Notes: generated from the letters alone by a model not told the origin. 45,777 nt of DNA from Nocardia araoensis NBRC 100135 (GCF_000308435.1 NZ_BAFR01000122.1:1-45777), one strand, 5' to 3'. Counted from the stretch's first letter, positions 1 through 8,147 are shown. Numbers and translations: made by a program.

Positions 1-1582
1 CTGGCAACGCCGCCCGATCCAACTTCCCCACCGGCGTCAACGGAATCGCATCCAACACCACGATCGACGCCGGAATCATGTACGCGGGCAACGACTGCGA
101 GATGAAGTCGAACAGCGCCGTGGTGTCGAACTCGGCCCCGATGCCCACCGCGTGCGCCTCCGGCAGCACATAGGACACCAGCATGGTGGTGCCGTTCTGC
201 TGGCGCTTGCCCAAGGTCACCGCGAACTCGACATCGGGATGGCGGCTCAGCGCGTCGTCGATCTCGCCGAGTTCGACGCGGAAACCACGGATCTTCACCT
301 GGAAATCGGAACGTCCCAGGACCTCGATGCCGCCCGCGTTCAGTCGACGGGCCAGGTCGCCGGTGCGGTACATGCGCGATCCCGGATTGCCCGCCTCGCC
401 GCCGAACGGGTTGGCCACGAAGCGCGCCGCGGTGAGACCGCGCCGGTTCAGGTAACCCTCCGCCAGCGCCGGGCCGGACAGGTACAGCTCGCCGATCACT
501 CCGGCCGGGGCCGGGCGCAAGCGGGAGTCCAGCACGAACAGGCCGAATCCCGGTATCGCGCTGCCGATGGTGATGGTCTCGCCGGCGACGAGCGGCGCAC
601 TGCTGGTCGCGATGACCGTGGCCTCGGTGGGACCGTAGCCGTTGATCATCGCGCGGCCGTCTCCGCTCCAGCGGCTGACCAGGTGCGGGCCGAACCGGTC
701 GCCGATGACCATCACGACGCGCAGGTCCGTGAGACCCGCCGGATCGACCGATTCCAGCGCTCCGGGCGTGATCAGCATGTGGGTGACGCGTTCGCGCCGT
801 AGCAGGTCGGCGAGTTCGAACCCGCCGAACACGGTCGGCGGCGCGATCACGAGGGTGGATCCGGTGGCGAAGGCGAGCAGCAGTTCCAGCACCGACACGT
901 CGAAGTTCGGCGAGCAGATGTGCATCACCCGCGAGCCTTCGGTGACGTCGTAGCGCTCCCGCTCGGACGCCACCATCGCGCCCAATCCGGAGTGGGTGAC
1001 CACGACCCCCTTGGGCCGACCGGTCGACCCCGAGGTGAAGATGACGTAGGCGGGATGCTGCTCGGTGAGCGGTCGCACCCGATCGGCGTACGACACCGGG
1101 TGCGCAGGCCGCTGCGCGATCCGCTCCTGGTCCCCGGGGCTGTCGAGTTCGATCCACGGGATGGACGTGCCGAACGCTTCGCGGTACGCGGAGGTGGTCA
1201 GGCCGAGCGCGGCTCCGGAATCGGACACCATGTACGCGATCCGCTCCGGCGGGTAGGTGGGATCGATCGGCACGTAGGCGGCGCCCGTTTTGGCGATGGC
1301 CCACACCGACAGCACCGACTCGACGGAGCGGCGAATGCCGATGGCCACCACATCGCCGGGCCCCAGTCCCCGGTCGATCAACTCCCGCGCCAGCCGCGAC
1401 GAGGCTTCGTCGAGTTCTCGATAGGTCAACTGCGTGGCATCGGCGGGATCACCTGTCGGACTGAACCGGATCGCCACCGTGTCGGCGGCGGACTCGACCG
1501 CGGCCGTGAGCAGTTGCCCGAAGAGTAGACCGCCAGAACGGCGACGGCGGTTTCCACGCGCAGAACGGCGGTCCATCTTCAT
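1..1582 (-). CDS. Non-ribosomal peptide synthetase, N-terminal adenylation domain (partial, runs off left edge)
   Basis: Reading the minus strand from ATG at 1582 gives 527 uninterrupted codons to the window edge. The start is supported by AAGGAGA at 1599-1593, 10 nt upstream. The protein opens with a basic stretch (KMDRRSARGNRRRR) and goes straight into an adenylation domain without a condensation domain, so this looks like an initiation module. Core motifs are seen in order: TSGSTGRPKG (ATP loop), NGYGPTEATV, MYRTGDLARR, GRSDFQVKIRGFRVELGEI and TPVGKLDRAAL with the catalytic Lys. The frame ends just after that last motif, so the carrier domain and the rest of the enzyme lie outside. Aligning by eye to GrsA gives a tentative specificity code D-V-L-L-M-I-G-V-I, which I cannot assign to an amino acid. 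The family activates an amino acid as an aminoacyl-adenylate in the cytoplasm. Confidence 0.93.
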   Translation of the reverse strand, partial: MKMDRRSARGNRRRRSGGLLFGQLLTAAVESAADTVAIRFSPTGDPADATQLTYRELDEASSRLARELIDRGLGPGDVVAIGIRRSVESVLSVWAIAKTGAAYVPIDPTYPPERIAYMVSDSGAALGLTTSAYREAFGTSIPWIELDSPGDQERIAQRPAHPVSYADRVRPLTEQHPAYVIFTSGSTGRPKGVVVTHSGLGAMVASERERYDVTEGSRVMHICSPNFDVSVLELLLAFATGSTLVIAPPTVFGGFELADLLRRERVTHMLITPGALESVDPAGLTDLRVVMVIGDRFGPHLVSRWSGDGRAMINGYGPTEATVIATSSAPLVAGETITIGSAIPGFGLFVLDSRLRPAPAGVIGELYLSGPALAEGYLNRRGLTAARFVANPFGGEAGNPGSRMYRTGDLARRLNAGGIEVLGRSDFQVKIRGFRVELGEIDDALSRHPDVEFAVTLGKRQQNGTTMLVSYVLPEAHAVGIGAEFDTTALFDFISQSLPAYMIPASIVVLDAIPLTPVGKLDRAALP

Positions 1583-2200
1583 TTCCGTGCTTTCTCCTTC
1601 AGGTGGTGCCGGCACTCGCGGCCGTACACCAACGATCCAACCCACAACCTCACTACTTGCTCGCGATGGTGTCGCAGACAGCCCGGGAGCTCTCTCGCGA
1701 GAAGCCTCGGACCGTCTGGCCCCGTCGGGACAGTACACAGCCGGTAACCCGCTTACGGCACGGCATACGGCGGTGCCGGCGAATTATGCTGTGTCTCACA
1801 CCTTTCACTGATCAAGTGTGCCAATGCGGCACCGACTCAGACGATGATTCCGGCCGACTCGCTTCCGCGGCTGCGGCGATTCCGTTGCGGGAGTTGCCTC
1901 CCGCATCGCCGAATGGCATGCCCAACAGGCGTTTCGGATGGCATCGGCGGCGTGTCCGCGGGCCCGCGGTCCGGTCAGAACCTCGGCGATCCGGTCTCCG
2001 CAATGGTCGCCTCCCGCTCGATCGGCGCGGCGTGCGCGGTCGACGGTGGTGCGAGGAGTGTGGCCGGCACGAGGAGGCCTGCGGGGATCGCCGTCATGGA
2101 GACGAGTATTCGGTGAACTCCTCGGTGCCGCACGACCCCATTCATCGGGGCGTACCGCACACCATCCGGCGCAGGCGGCCCGTATCGCTGTCGAGCGGCA
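1583..2200. other. 618-bp intergenic region upstream of the NRPS
   Basis: No convincing gene. It separates the end of the cache-domain gene from the NRPS start, both on minus, and so should hold the NRPS promoter. Around 1784-1817 there is an AT-richer patch with an imperfect palindrome (CACTGATCAAGTG) and, on the minus strand, TTGATC followed 21 nt later by CATAAT. That spacing is long for a sigma-70 promoter, so the call is weak. A short open frame at 2160-1975 (minus) ends in a signal-peptide-like stretch but lacks a well-placed ribosome binding site. Confidence 0.4.
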
Positions 2201-2935
2201 TCAGTGCGAGTCCAGCGCCTGCAGCGACCAGGGCGTTGCCTCGATCGGCACCGCCGGGGCGGATCGGGCCATGCGGCCGGTTCTGGATCCGGTGGTGAAT
2301 TCGGGATCGGTTCCCATGATGACCCGGCCCTCGCTGTTGATCAGCACCACCCGCTGACCGAACGCACGGAATCGGGGGAGCAGGACCTCCTCGATCGAAG
2401 CGACCGGAACGTCGGCGCCCGCGATTCCGATAAACGCTCCCGAATCGATCGTCACCGGGATTGCGAAGGTACAGACGTACTGATCGGTACACGCGTAATC
2501 GAGGCACGGCCCATGCACCCAGCGCCGGCCCTGGTCGCGCGGAATCGTGAACCATTCCATGGTCGTATAGTCGTAGAAATACTCATTGTGCGGATTCAAT
2601 TCCAGCACAAGGCGTTGCGGTCCGCGGTTCGCGTCGAGCGACCACCATTCCAGGTATCGCGGACTATCCGCCAGAACCCCGTCGGCCATCACGACGCCGG
2701 CGCCTTCGAGCAGTTTTTCGCGCCGCTCGAGCTCGCCGACGATGGTGTCGCGCAGCGGTGCGAGGTCGGTCGAGCGGGGCGGTTGCTGCAGTTTCTCGGT
2801 CGCGCTTTCCCACAGTGTCGCCAAGCCTGCGCCGATGACGCCCAGTGAGAGGTAGATCTCCTCGGCCAGCTCTGTGACGGCATGAACGAGTGACTCGACG
2901 GCCCCCGGGGTGGAAAAACTATCGGTATCCCTCAT
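2201..2935 (-). CDS. Cache (PDC)-domain sensor-like protein
   Basis: 244 residues. An N-terminal helical region (about 1-85) is followed by a PDC/cache-like sensing fold (about 85-225) with typical phrases: a D-x-R-YLEWW segment, 'NPHNEYFYDYTTMEWF', 'CTDQYVCTFAIPV', and 'FIGIAGADVPVASIEEVLLP', which is the classic end of a dCache_1 domain. No transmembrane segment is obvious, so unlike chemoreceptor cache domains it is probably cytoplasmic. The gene starts 3 bp after the FadR-type regulator stops, so the two are co-transcribed and probably work together. I infer that it senses a small organic ligand. The ligand and output are unknown; the protein has no kinase, cyclase or methyl-accepting domain. 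Confidence 0.75.
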   Translation of the reverse strand: MRDTDSFSTPGAVESLVHAVTELAEEIYLSLGVIGAGLATLWESATEKLQQPPRSTDLAPLRDTIVGELERREKLLEGAGVVMADGVLADSPRYLEWWSLDANRGPQRLVLELNPHNEYFYDYTTMEWFTIPRDQGRRWVHGPCLDYACTDQYVCTFAIPVTIDSGAFIGIAGADVPVASIEEVLLPRFRAFGQRVVLINSEGRVIMGTDPEFTTGSRTGRMARSAPAVPIEATPWSLQALDSH

Positions 2936-2938
2936 CGA

Positions 2939-3685
2939 TCAACTGAGCTCCAAGCGTAGGGCGACGAGGCGGCGGATGCGTGACTCGGTTTGTGATTCTG
3001 CCAGCTCTCTCGCCCGCGTGTCGTCTTCTCTTTCGATCGCATCCACCAGATCGCCATGAGCGGTGGCTTCGGCCGCCGGGTCGAGTTTCAGTCGCGGCAA
3101 CCACAGGAAGGTCGAGAGCTCCGCCTGTAGCGCGACTTGGGCGCGAGTCAAGCGGGTGGATTGCGCGCACACCGCCATCTCGATATGGAAGCGGCTATCG
3201 GCCCGGCGTGCCGAAATGGGCTCGCTGCTGTTCTTCAGCCGGTCGGCCAGCGAACGCAGGCGCGCGATATCGGCCCGCAACCCGCGGCGCGCGGCGAACA
3301 CGGCGGCGGCTCCGGTGACGGCGAAGTGTTCGTCCCCCAGATCGCGCAATTCTTGGATGCTCATTTCTTGCAAGCGCGCCAACGAGCTGGTCTCGAGGAT
3401 TTCCGCCGCGCCGCGGATGAAGCTGCCGCCCCCGCGGCCGCGCTTGGTCTGCACGATTCCCTGCTGCCGCAGTACGGCCAGCGCCTCCCGGAGGGTCATG
3501 GTCGACACCCCGAGTTGGTTGGCGAGATCGGTCTCGCTCGGCAACTGCTGGCCGTCGACCATCAAGCCGAGGCTGATGGCGGCACAGAGTCGCTGCACCA
3601 CGGCTTCGGTCTTCGGACCGCCGCCCTCGAGGGGCGCCAGTACGGCGCCGAGGGCGGTCAATCCGGCGCTCTCCTGCTTGGACAA
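2939..3685 (-). CDS. GntR-family transcriptional regulator, FadR subfamily (FCD domain)
   Basis: 248 residues starting at TTG 3685, with GAGGAG 5 nt upstream. The winged helix-turn-helix (about 24-92) shows 'GQQLPSETDLANQLGVSTMTLREALAVLRQQGIVQTKRGRGGGSFI', diagnostic of GntR. The C-terminal FCD ligand domain (about 105-245) carries the Asp/His residues expected for metal and carboxylate binding ('DSRFHIEMAVCAQSTRL', 'HGDLVDAIEREDDTRARELAESQTE'). It is cytoplasmic and DNA binding. FCD regulators usually respond to organic acids or acyl-CoAs. It heads a two-gene unit with the cache protein. A direct repeat at 3731-3752 and 3889-3910 is the likely operator and suggests autoregulation. Confidence 0.9.
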   Translation of the reverse strand: MSKQESAGLTALGAVLAPLEGGGPKTEAVVQRLCAAISLGLMVDGQQLPSETDLANQLGVSTMTLREALAVLRQQGIVQTKRGRGGGSFIRGAAEILETSSLARLQEMSIQELRDLGDEHFAVTGAAAVFAARRGLRADIARLRSLADRLKNSSEPISARRADSRFHIEMAVCAQSTRLTRAQVALQAELSTFLWLPRLKLDPAAEATAHGDLVDAIEREDDTRARELAESQTESRIRRLVALRLELS

Positions 3686-3712
3686 CGCGACTCCTCGGTG
3701 GGATGTAACTCG

Positions 3713-3752
3713 ATCCTAGCCAACGGACAATTGAAATATGAACTCTAGGGTC
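3713..3752 (-). promoter_or_regulatory. Candidate promoter of the FadR-type gene with overlapping operator copy
   Basis: On the minus strand TAGGAT (3718-3713) makes a good -10, with a weak TTCATA -35 about 18 bp upstream. The repeat copy at 3731-3752 covers that -35, which fits repression by the gene's own product. Seen directly: the hexamers and overlap. The repression is inferred. Confidence 0.45.
3731..3752 (+). repeat. Operator-like direct repeat, copy 1
   Basis: TTGAAATATGAACTCTAGGGTC matches 18 of 22 positions with 3889-3910. The common core is TTGAA-N-TATGAA-N-TCTA. It is markedly AT-rich for this genome and lies 46 bp upstream of the FadR-type gene. Confidence 0.6.
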
Positions 3753-3888
3753 AGAGGTACATATCGCTCGTCGAATGGCCCCGTCCGGCGCCCACCGGAG
3801 TCGCGCCCGCATGCTGTGTGGTCCGCCGAAGGTCTCGTTCCGGTTCCGCCTCCCCGGTGAACTTAACGCAATCCTTACCGGCCGGCCG

Positions 3889-3920
3889 TTGAACTATGAA
3901 ATCTAATGTCTTATGTTCAA
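3889..3920 (+). repeat. Operator-like direct repeat, copy 2, with inverted TTGAAC/GTTCAA arms
   Basis: The second copy of TTGAA-N-TATGAA-N-TCTA spans 3889-3910. It is also the left arm of an inverted pair, TTGAAC at 3889-3894 and GTTCAA at 3915-3920. It lies between the divergent FadR-type gene and the small gene at 4097, so the regulator may control both. The 3686-4096 interval holds no gene that I can support. Confidence 0.55.
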
Positions 3921-4096
3921 AGGCGTGGAACTGCCTCTCTGGGCACCGGGACGCGGCGGCGTCACCGACAGCCATTGTGTGCACCGACGGTCACCCCACC
4001 GCCACCGTGTCGAGTCAACGGCGCGAAGGGGAGTGCGGCCGGTAGTACACGGTCGGCGCAAAGACAAGCAAAACTCCAGGCTGCAAGGTATCGACG

Positions 4097-4348
4097 ATGG
4101 ATAACGTGCGCCATACCGAAGTCGACGGTGTATGCGTGACGTGGCGTTTCGTGCAACACCACCTGATCGCGATCGTCGCCGTGGACAACACCTCGGATGC
4201 TTCCCGCATGGTTGCGTTCGGCCCGGGGAACTACCCCGACCTCGCGCAGGCGCGAGAACTCCTTCCGGAACTGACGCGGTTGTGGGATGCCGTGCGCCGC
4301 GAATTCTGGGCGAAACTCATCCCTCCGTTGCAGCAGGCGTGGGCGTGA
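4097..4348 (+). CDS. Small hypothetical protein (83 aa)
   Basis: I do not recognise this protein. It starts at ATG 4097 with a modest AAGG 8 nt upstream and ends just before two strong hairpins. The sequence (charged and aliphatic, 'VTWRFVQHHLIAIVAVDN' then 'LAQARELLPELTRLWDAVRREFWAKL') looks like a short beta strand plus helix cytoplasmic protein. It has no signal peptide or membrane segment. It is divergent from the FadR-type gene, with the second operator-like repeat in between. It could be a chance frame in GC-rich DNA, but the upstream signal and the downstream terminators favour a real gene. Confidence 0.5.
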   Translation: MDNVRHTEVDGVCVTWRFVQHHLIAIVAVDNTSDASRMVAFGPGNYPDLAQARELLPELTRLWDAVRREFWAKLIPPLQQAWA

Positions 4349-4365
4349 ACCGGATCCCGCTACCT

Positions 4366-4381
4366 CGGGGCATGCGCCCCG
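4366..4381. terminator. Short hairpin after the small gene
   Basis: CGGGGC-ATGC-GCCCCG is a perfect 6-bp stem with a 4-nt loop, 17 bp after the stop of the small plus-strand gene. No U tract follows, as is common in actinobacteria. Confidence 0.45.
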
Positions 4382-4423
4382 GCGATGTGCCGTTTCGGCG
4401 TCGGATCGCCCTCGCCGCCTGCG

Positions 4424-4457
4424 GCTGCGCGCCCGGCCGCTGAGCCGAGCGCGCAGC
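4424..4457. terminator. Bidirectional hairpin between convergent genes
   Basis: GCTGCGCGC (4424-4432) pairs perfectly with GCGCGCAGC (4449-4457) around a 16-nt loop. It lies 23 bp beyond the stop of the semialdehyde dehydrogenase (minus) and after the small plus-strand gene, so it can end both transcripts. Confidence 0.55.
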
Positions 4458-4480
4458 TTCGTACCCGCGCGGACCGGATC

Positions 4481-6082
4481 TCAGTCCCGCGTGATCGCCC
4501 CGTCCACGCGCCGCCAGATGCCGAGCGGGTTGTCCGCGCGGATCTCGTCGGCGAGAAGGTCGTCGGGGACGTTCTGGTAGGCGACCGGGCGGAGGAATCG
4601 CTCGATGGCGCGGCTGCCGACGGACGTGGTCGACGGCGCGCTGGTCGCGGGGAACGGACCGCCGTGCACCACCGCGTGGCCGACTTCCACCCCGGTGGGC
4701 CAGCCGTCGAAGAGCACCCGGCCCGCGATCAGTTCGAGCCGGGCCAGCAGGGTACCGGCGAGCTCGCGATCCGCGGCCACGGCGTGCACCGTGGCGGTGA
4801 GCTGGCCCTCGAGCTCGCCCACGAGTGCGGCGAACTGCTCCGCTCCGGTCACCCGGACGATGATCGAGGCGGGCCCGAACACCTCCTCCTGGAGTTCCCG
4901 ATCGGCCAGGAACCGTTCACCGGTGGTCACGAACAGCTGCGGCACGCCGGTGCAGACCACCCCGGCGTCGCTGCCCTTCGCGGCGGTCCGCACGGCCTCG
5001 GTCGCGGCCAGGCGGCGCACGCCCGCGGTGAACGCGGAGGCGATGCCCGCGTTGAGCATCGGCGCGCCGGACGCGGCGGCGACCGCCGCACTCGCCGCGT
5101 CGACGAAATCGTCGGCGCCGGGGCCGTCGGCCAGGAAGACCAGGCCGGGGCTCGTGCACAGCTGTCCGACGCCCGTGGTGAGCGAGGCGACGAATTCGGC
5201 GCCCAACCGCGCGCCGTGCTCGGCGAGGGCGCCCGGCAGCACGAAAACCGGATTGACACTGGACATCTCGGCGAAAACGGGGATGGGTACCGGCCGCGCC
5301 GCGGCCGCCGCGACGAGCGCGAGCCCGGCCCGCCGTGAACCGGTGAAGCCGACCGCCCGGATTCGTGGGTCGCGCACCAGCGCCAAACCGGTGTCCACGC
5401 CGCCGTGGATCAGCGAGAAGGTGCCTTCGGGCAGGTTGTGCTCCTGGACGGCCGCCCGGATCGCACGGCCCACCAGTTCGGAGGTGCCCGGATGAGCGGG
5501 GTGAGCCTTGACCACCACGGGCGCACCCGCCGCCAGGGCCGAGGCGGTGTCGCCACCGGCAACGGAGAAGGCGAGGGGAAAGTTGCTCGCCGCGAACACC
5601 GCGACCGGTCCGAGCGGGATCCGGCGCTGCCGGAGATCGGGCTTGGGCAGCGGGCTGCGCGCCGGGTCGGGCCGGTCCAACCGGGCGCCGGTCCAGCTGC
5701 CCTCGCGGACCACGTCGGCGAAGAGCCGGAGCTGGCCGGTGGTGCGGCCGATCTCCGAGCGCACCCGGGCCTCGGGCAGCCCGGTCTCGCCGATCACCCG
5801 GTCGACCAGGACATCGCCGAGCGCCTCGATCTCGCGCGCGATGCTCTCCAGGAACGCCGCGCGCGCACCGAAGCCGGTGTGCCGGTAGCGCTCGAAGGCG
5901 GTCTCGGCCAGTTCGGCGGCGCGGGCGACCGTCGCGGCGTCGGCTTCGCCGTACACCGGATCGAGGTCGGCGCCGGTCGCCGGGTTCGTCGCGTGGAACG
6001 GCCCGGCGGAGCCGGGGACGTCCGCGGCGCCCACCAAGTTGGCGCCGGTCAGATGCGCGGCATCGATGCGTGCGGTGGTCAT
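4481..6082 (-). CDS. 2,5-dioxovalerate (2-oxoglutarate semialdehyde) dehydrogenase
   Basis: 533-residue aldehyde dehydrogenase of the type that oxidises 2-oxoglutarate semialdehyde to 2-oxoglutarate with NAD(P)+, the last step of oxidative hexarate breakdown. Visible catalytic features: Asn167 in 'FAASNFPLAF', cofactor-binding Lys192 in 'VVVKAHPAHPGTS', 'GFTGSRRAG' (246-253), general base Glu272 in 'AEMSSVNPVFV', nucleophile Cys309 in 'GQLCTSPGLV'. Its ATG overlaps the kdgD stop by one base (TGATG), so the two are translationally coupled. The open frame continues far upstream through kdgD out of frame; the ATG at 6082 is the real start because homology begins there. The substrate assignment rests on family type plus the neighbours. 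Confidence 0.9.
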   Translation of the reverse strand: MTTARIDAAHLTGANLVGAADVPGSAGPFHATNPATGADLDPVYGEADAATVARAAELAETAFERYRHTGFGARAAFLESIAREIEALGDVLVDRVIGETGLPEARVRSEIGRTTGQLRLFADVVREGSWTGARLDRPDPARSPLPKPDLRQRRIPLGPVAVFAASNFPLAFSVAGGDTASALAAGAPVVVKAHPAHPGTSELVGRAIRAAVQEHNLPEGTFSLIHGGVDTGLALVRDPRIRAVGFTGSRRAGLALVAAAAARPVPIPVFAEMSSVNPVFVLPGALAEHGARLGAEFVASLTTGVGQLCTSPGLVFLADGPGADDFVDAASAAVAAASGAPMLNAGIASAFTAGVRRLAATEAVRTAAKGSDAGVVCTGVPQLFVTTGERFLADRELQEEVFGPASIIVRVTGAEQFAALVGELEGQLTATVHAVAADRELAGTLLARLELIAGRVLFDGWPTGVEVGHAVVHGGPFPATSAPSTTSVGSRAIERFLRPVAYQNVPDDLLADEIRADNPLGIWRRVDGAITRD

Positions 6083-6996
6083 CAGCTCACTTTCTTCACG
6101 AGGTCGGCCAGCTCGGCGAGTTCGGCGTCGTCGAGGTCGGTCAGCGGGCTGCGGACCGGGCCCGCCGGGCGTCCGATCACTTTCATGCCCGCCTTGATGA
6201 TGCTCACCGCGTAGCCGGGCTTGCGGTTGCGCAGGTCGCAGTAGGGGATCACGAAGTCGTTCAGCGCGGTGCGCACGAACTCGGTGTCGCCGCGGCGCAG
6301 TGCCCGGTAGAAGGCGAGGGCGAACTCCGGGACGAAGTTGTAGATCGCCGAGGAGTAGGTGGTGACGCCGAGCGCCAGGTACGGCAGCGCGAACATCTCC
6401 GCGGTCGGCAGTCCGCCCACGTAGGTGAGCCGGTCGCCGAGGGCGGCGTAGATGCGGGTCATCTGCTCGATGTTGCCGATGCCGTCCTTGAACCCGATCA
6501 GGTTCGGGCACCGGTCGGCGAGTTCGGCGACGGCGGTCTCGGTGTAGGCGGCGTTGGCCCGGGAATAGATGATCACGCCGAGATCGGTGGCCGCGCACAC
6601 CTGCCGGACGTGCGCGACCAGTCCCTCCTGACTCGCCTCGGTGAGGTAGGGCGGCAGCAGCAGGATCCCGTGCGCGCCCGCGCGTTCGGCCGCCCGTGCC
6701 ATCTCCACCGCGGTGGCGGTGCCGTAACCGGCCGGTGCGATCACCGGCAGTCCCTCGGGCGCCTCGGCCACCGCGGCGGTGACCACCTGCTCCACTTCGG
6801 CGGGCGTCAACGAGAAGAATTCGCCCGTGCCGCCCGCCGCGAACAGACCGGCCGCGGCGTAGCCGCCGAGCCAGGCGATGTTCTCCCGATAGGCGGCCTC
6901 GTCGAACGAGCCGTCGGCACGCAGATGGGTGACCGGAAAGGACAGCAGTCCGGAGCCGAGCTTTCGGGCGATGTCCTGCGGTGCGGCTGTGGTCAT
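6082..6996 (-). CDS. kdgD: 5-dehydro-4-deoxyglucarate dehydratase
   Basis: 304 residues, DapA/N-acetylneuraminate lyase superfamily TIM barrel. It dehydrates and decarboxylates 5-dehydro-4-deoxy-D-glucarate to 2-oxoglutarate semialdehyde, CO2 and water. The Schiff-base Lys170 lies in '[15 protein letters not shown]', the catalytic Tyr144 in 'VIIYSRAN', and the substrate carboxylate loop in '[12 protein letters not shown]' (53-64), where GEFFSL is characteristic of this subfamily rather than DHDPS. Length fits the family. AGGAG precedes the ATG. It is first gene of the minus arm of the glucarate cluster, divergent from the LysR gene, and has its own promoter module at 7030-7099. Confidence 0.95.
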   Translation of the reverse strand: MTTAAPQDIARKLGSGLLSFPVTHLRADGSFDEAAYRENIAWLGGYAAAGLFAAGGTGEFFSLTPAEVEQVVTAAVAEAPEGLPVIAPAGYGTATAVEMARAAERAGAHGILLLPPYLTEASQEGLVAHVRQVCAATDLGVIIYSRANAAYTETAVAELADRCPNLIGFKDGIGNIEQMTRIYAALGDRLTYVGGLPTAEMFALPYLALGVTTYSSAIYNFVPEFALAFYRALRRGDTEFVRTALNDFVIPYCDLRNRKPGYAVSIIKAGMKVIGRPAGPVRSPLTDLDDAELAELADLVKKVS

Positions 6997-7029
6997 AGGG
7001 CTCTCCTGTTCGATGGGCCTGCTGAGCCC

Positions 7030-7060
7030 ACCCTAGGAACCATTTATGATTCACGTCCAA
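7030..7060 (-). promoter_or_regulatory. Promoter of the kdgD arm
   Basis: Minus-strand TTGGAC (7060-7055) and TAGGGT (7035-7030) are separated by 19 bp, a long spacing typical of activator-dependent promoters. The block AGTGTTGGACGTGAATC (7064-7048) recurs with 16 of 17 matches at the MFS-gudD promoter (8025-8041), at the same distance from a LysR box. Confidence 0.7.
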
Positions 7061-7080
7061 CACTGTTTGCATATCTTTCA

Positions 7081-7095
7081 ATACAAGGTCGGTAT
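7081..7095. promoter_or_regulatory. LysR-type operator (ATAC-N7-GTAT), copy 1
   Basis: ATACAAGGTCGGTAT is a perfect ATAC-N7-GTAT LysR box. It ends 3 bp before the lysR start codon and lies upstream of the kdgD -35, so one bound regulator could activate kdgD and restrain its own gene. It is part of a longer block, TCCGATACC (minus strand, 7099-7091), also present at copy 2. Confidence 0.75.
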
Positions 7096-7098
7096 CGG

Positions 7099-8022
7099 AT
7101 GTTCACCTTTGTGCAGCTCACCCACTTCGTGGCCGTCGCCGAGGAACTGCACTTCGGACGCGCCGCGGAACGCCTCCGGATGACCCAGCCGCCGTTGAGC
7201 AGGCAGATCCAACTGCTCGAGAAGGAAGTGGGCGCTGAGCTGTTCGATCGCGCCAACCGCACCGTCCGGCTCACCCGGGCCGGTCAGGCGTTCCTGGTGG
7301 ACGCCCGCCGCCTGTTACAGCAGGCCGAGCGCGCGACTTTGGCGGTGCGCCGGGTGTCGGCGGGCACCGGCGGGGTGCTGCGCGTCGGTTTCACCGGCGC
7401 CAGCGTGCACTCCGGCTTGCCGCTGGTGCTGGCGACCGCACGCTCGCTGCTGCCCGACGTCGACGTGGAGCTCCGCGAACTCGTGACGATGGATCAGGTG
7501 GAGGCGCTCTCGGAGGGATCGCTGGATCTGGGCATGGTGCGCCCGCCGATCACCCGGCCCGACCTGACCACCCGTACCTTCGTGCGTGAAGGCCTGATCG
7601 CCGCGTTGCCCGCCGGTCATCCGCTGGCCACCTCGGACGAACCGCTGCCGGTGGCGTCACTGCACGGCGCGGACATGGTCATGCATGCCCCGGTCGAAGC
7701 CCGCTATTTTCACGAATTGGTGACCAGCGCGCTGCACGCGGCGGCGGTGGTGCCGGTGGTGACCCAGTACATGACGCAGGTGCACAGCATCCTCGCGCTG
7801 GTCAACCTGGGGTGGGGCGTGGCGCTGGTGCCCGAATCGGCGGCGGGGATGCGGTTCGACAATGTGCGGTACCGGCCGCTGGCCGGGGTCGGGAAGAGGG
7901 TGGAACTCGATCTGGTCTGGCGGCAGGACAACGAGAACCCGGCTCTGGCCCGCTTGCTCCGAGGGTTGGACGAACAGGACGCATCGCCGTCCGATACCTT
8001 TCCTGTATCGATTCATCCGTAA
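7099..8022 (+). CDS. LysR-family regulator of the glucarate genes
   Basis: 307 residues. The N-terminal winged HTH (1-60) is classic: 'FTFVQLTHFVAVAEELHFGRAAERLRMTQPPLSRQIQLLEKEVGAELFDRANRTVRLTRAG'. It is followed by a linker helix and a two-lobed effector domain (about 90-295). ATG 7099 is chosen because the family N-terminus begins there; the open frame extends upstream without homology. The gene sits between the two catabolic arms. ATAC-N7-GTAT boxes lie immediately before its start and inside its own last codons (7994-8008), so it most likely senses a hexarate or pathway intermediate and activates both arms. The effector is inferred. Confidence 0.92.
   Translation: MFTFVQLTHFVAVAEELHFGRAAERLRMTQPPLSRQIQLLEKEVGAELFDRANRTVRLTRAGQAFLVDARRLLQQAERATLAVRRVSAGTGGVLRVGFTGASVHSGLPLVLATARSLLPDVDVELRELVTMDQVEALSEGSLDLGMVRPPITRPDLTTRTFVREGLIAALPAGHPLATSDEPLPVASLHGADMVMHAPVEARYFHELVTSALHAAAVVPVVTQYMTQVHSILALVNLGWGVALVPESAAGMRFDNVRYRPLAGVGKRVELDLVWRQDNENPALARLLRGLDEQDASPSDTFPVSIHP
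7994..8008. promoter_or_regulatory. LysR-type operator (ATAC-N7-GTAT), copy 2, inside the lysR 3' end
   Basis: ATACCTTTCCTGTAT is again a perfect ATAC-N7-GTAT box, within codons 299-304 of lysR. It shares TCCGATACC and TGTAT with copy 1. From TCCGATACC to AGTGTTGG the distance is 26 bp in both modules. It serves the MFS-gudD promoter immediately downstream. Confidence 0.75.
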
Positions 8023-8028
8023 TTAGTG

Positions 8029-8059
8029 TTGGACGGGAATCGTGCCTGCTCTCTAAGTT
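8029..8059 (+). promoter_or_regulatory. Promoter of the MFS-gudD arm
   Basis: TTGGAC (8029-8034) lies 19 bp before TAAGTT (8054-8059), the same layout as TTGGAC/TAGGGT at the kdgD promoter. The preceding LysR box is at the matching offset. The leader to the MFS start is about 90 nt. Confidence 0.65.
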
Positions 8060-8147
8060 CGGTGCTGTGAGGCGAGTCACTCGCCCCGATGATCTATTCG
8101 CACAGCACCGCGGAGCGCGGTGGTGGTTCGACCGAAAGGAGTGGACG

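Noticed and set aside
1975..2160. 61-aa open frame on minus ending in a signal-peptide-like stretch with A-x-A
   Set aside because: The only purine-rich site is about 20 nt from the best ATG, codon positions look random and no homolog is recognised.
6085..7081. Minus-strand frame of the semialdehyde dehydrogenase stays open upstream, giving an 866-residue protein
   Set aside because: The upstream part is an out-of-frame Arg-rich reading of kdgD; homology and coupling start at ATG 6082.
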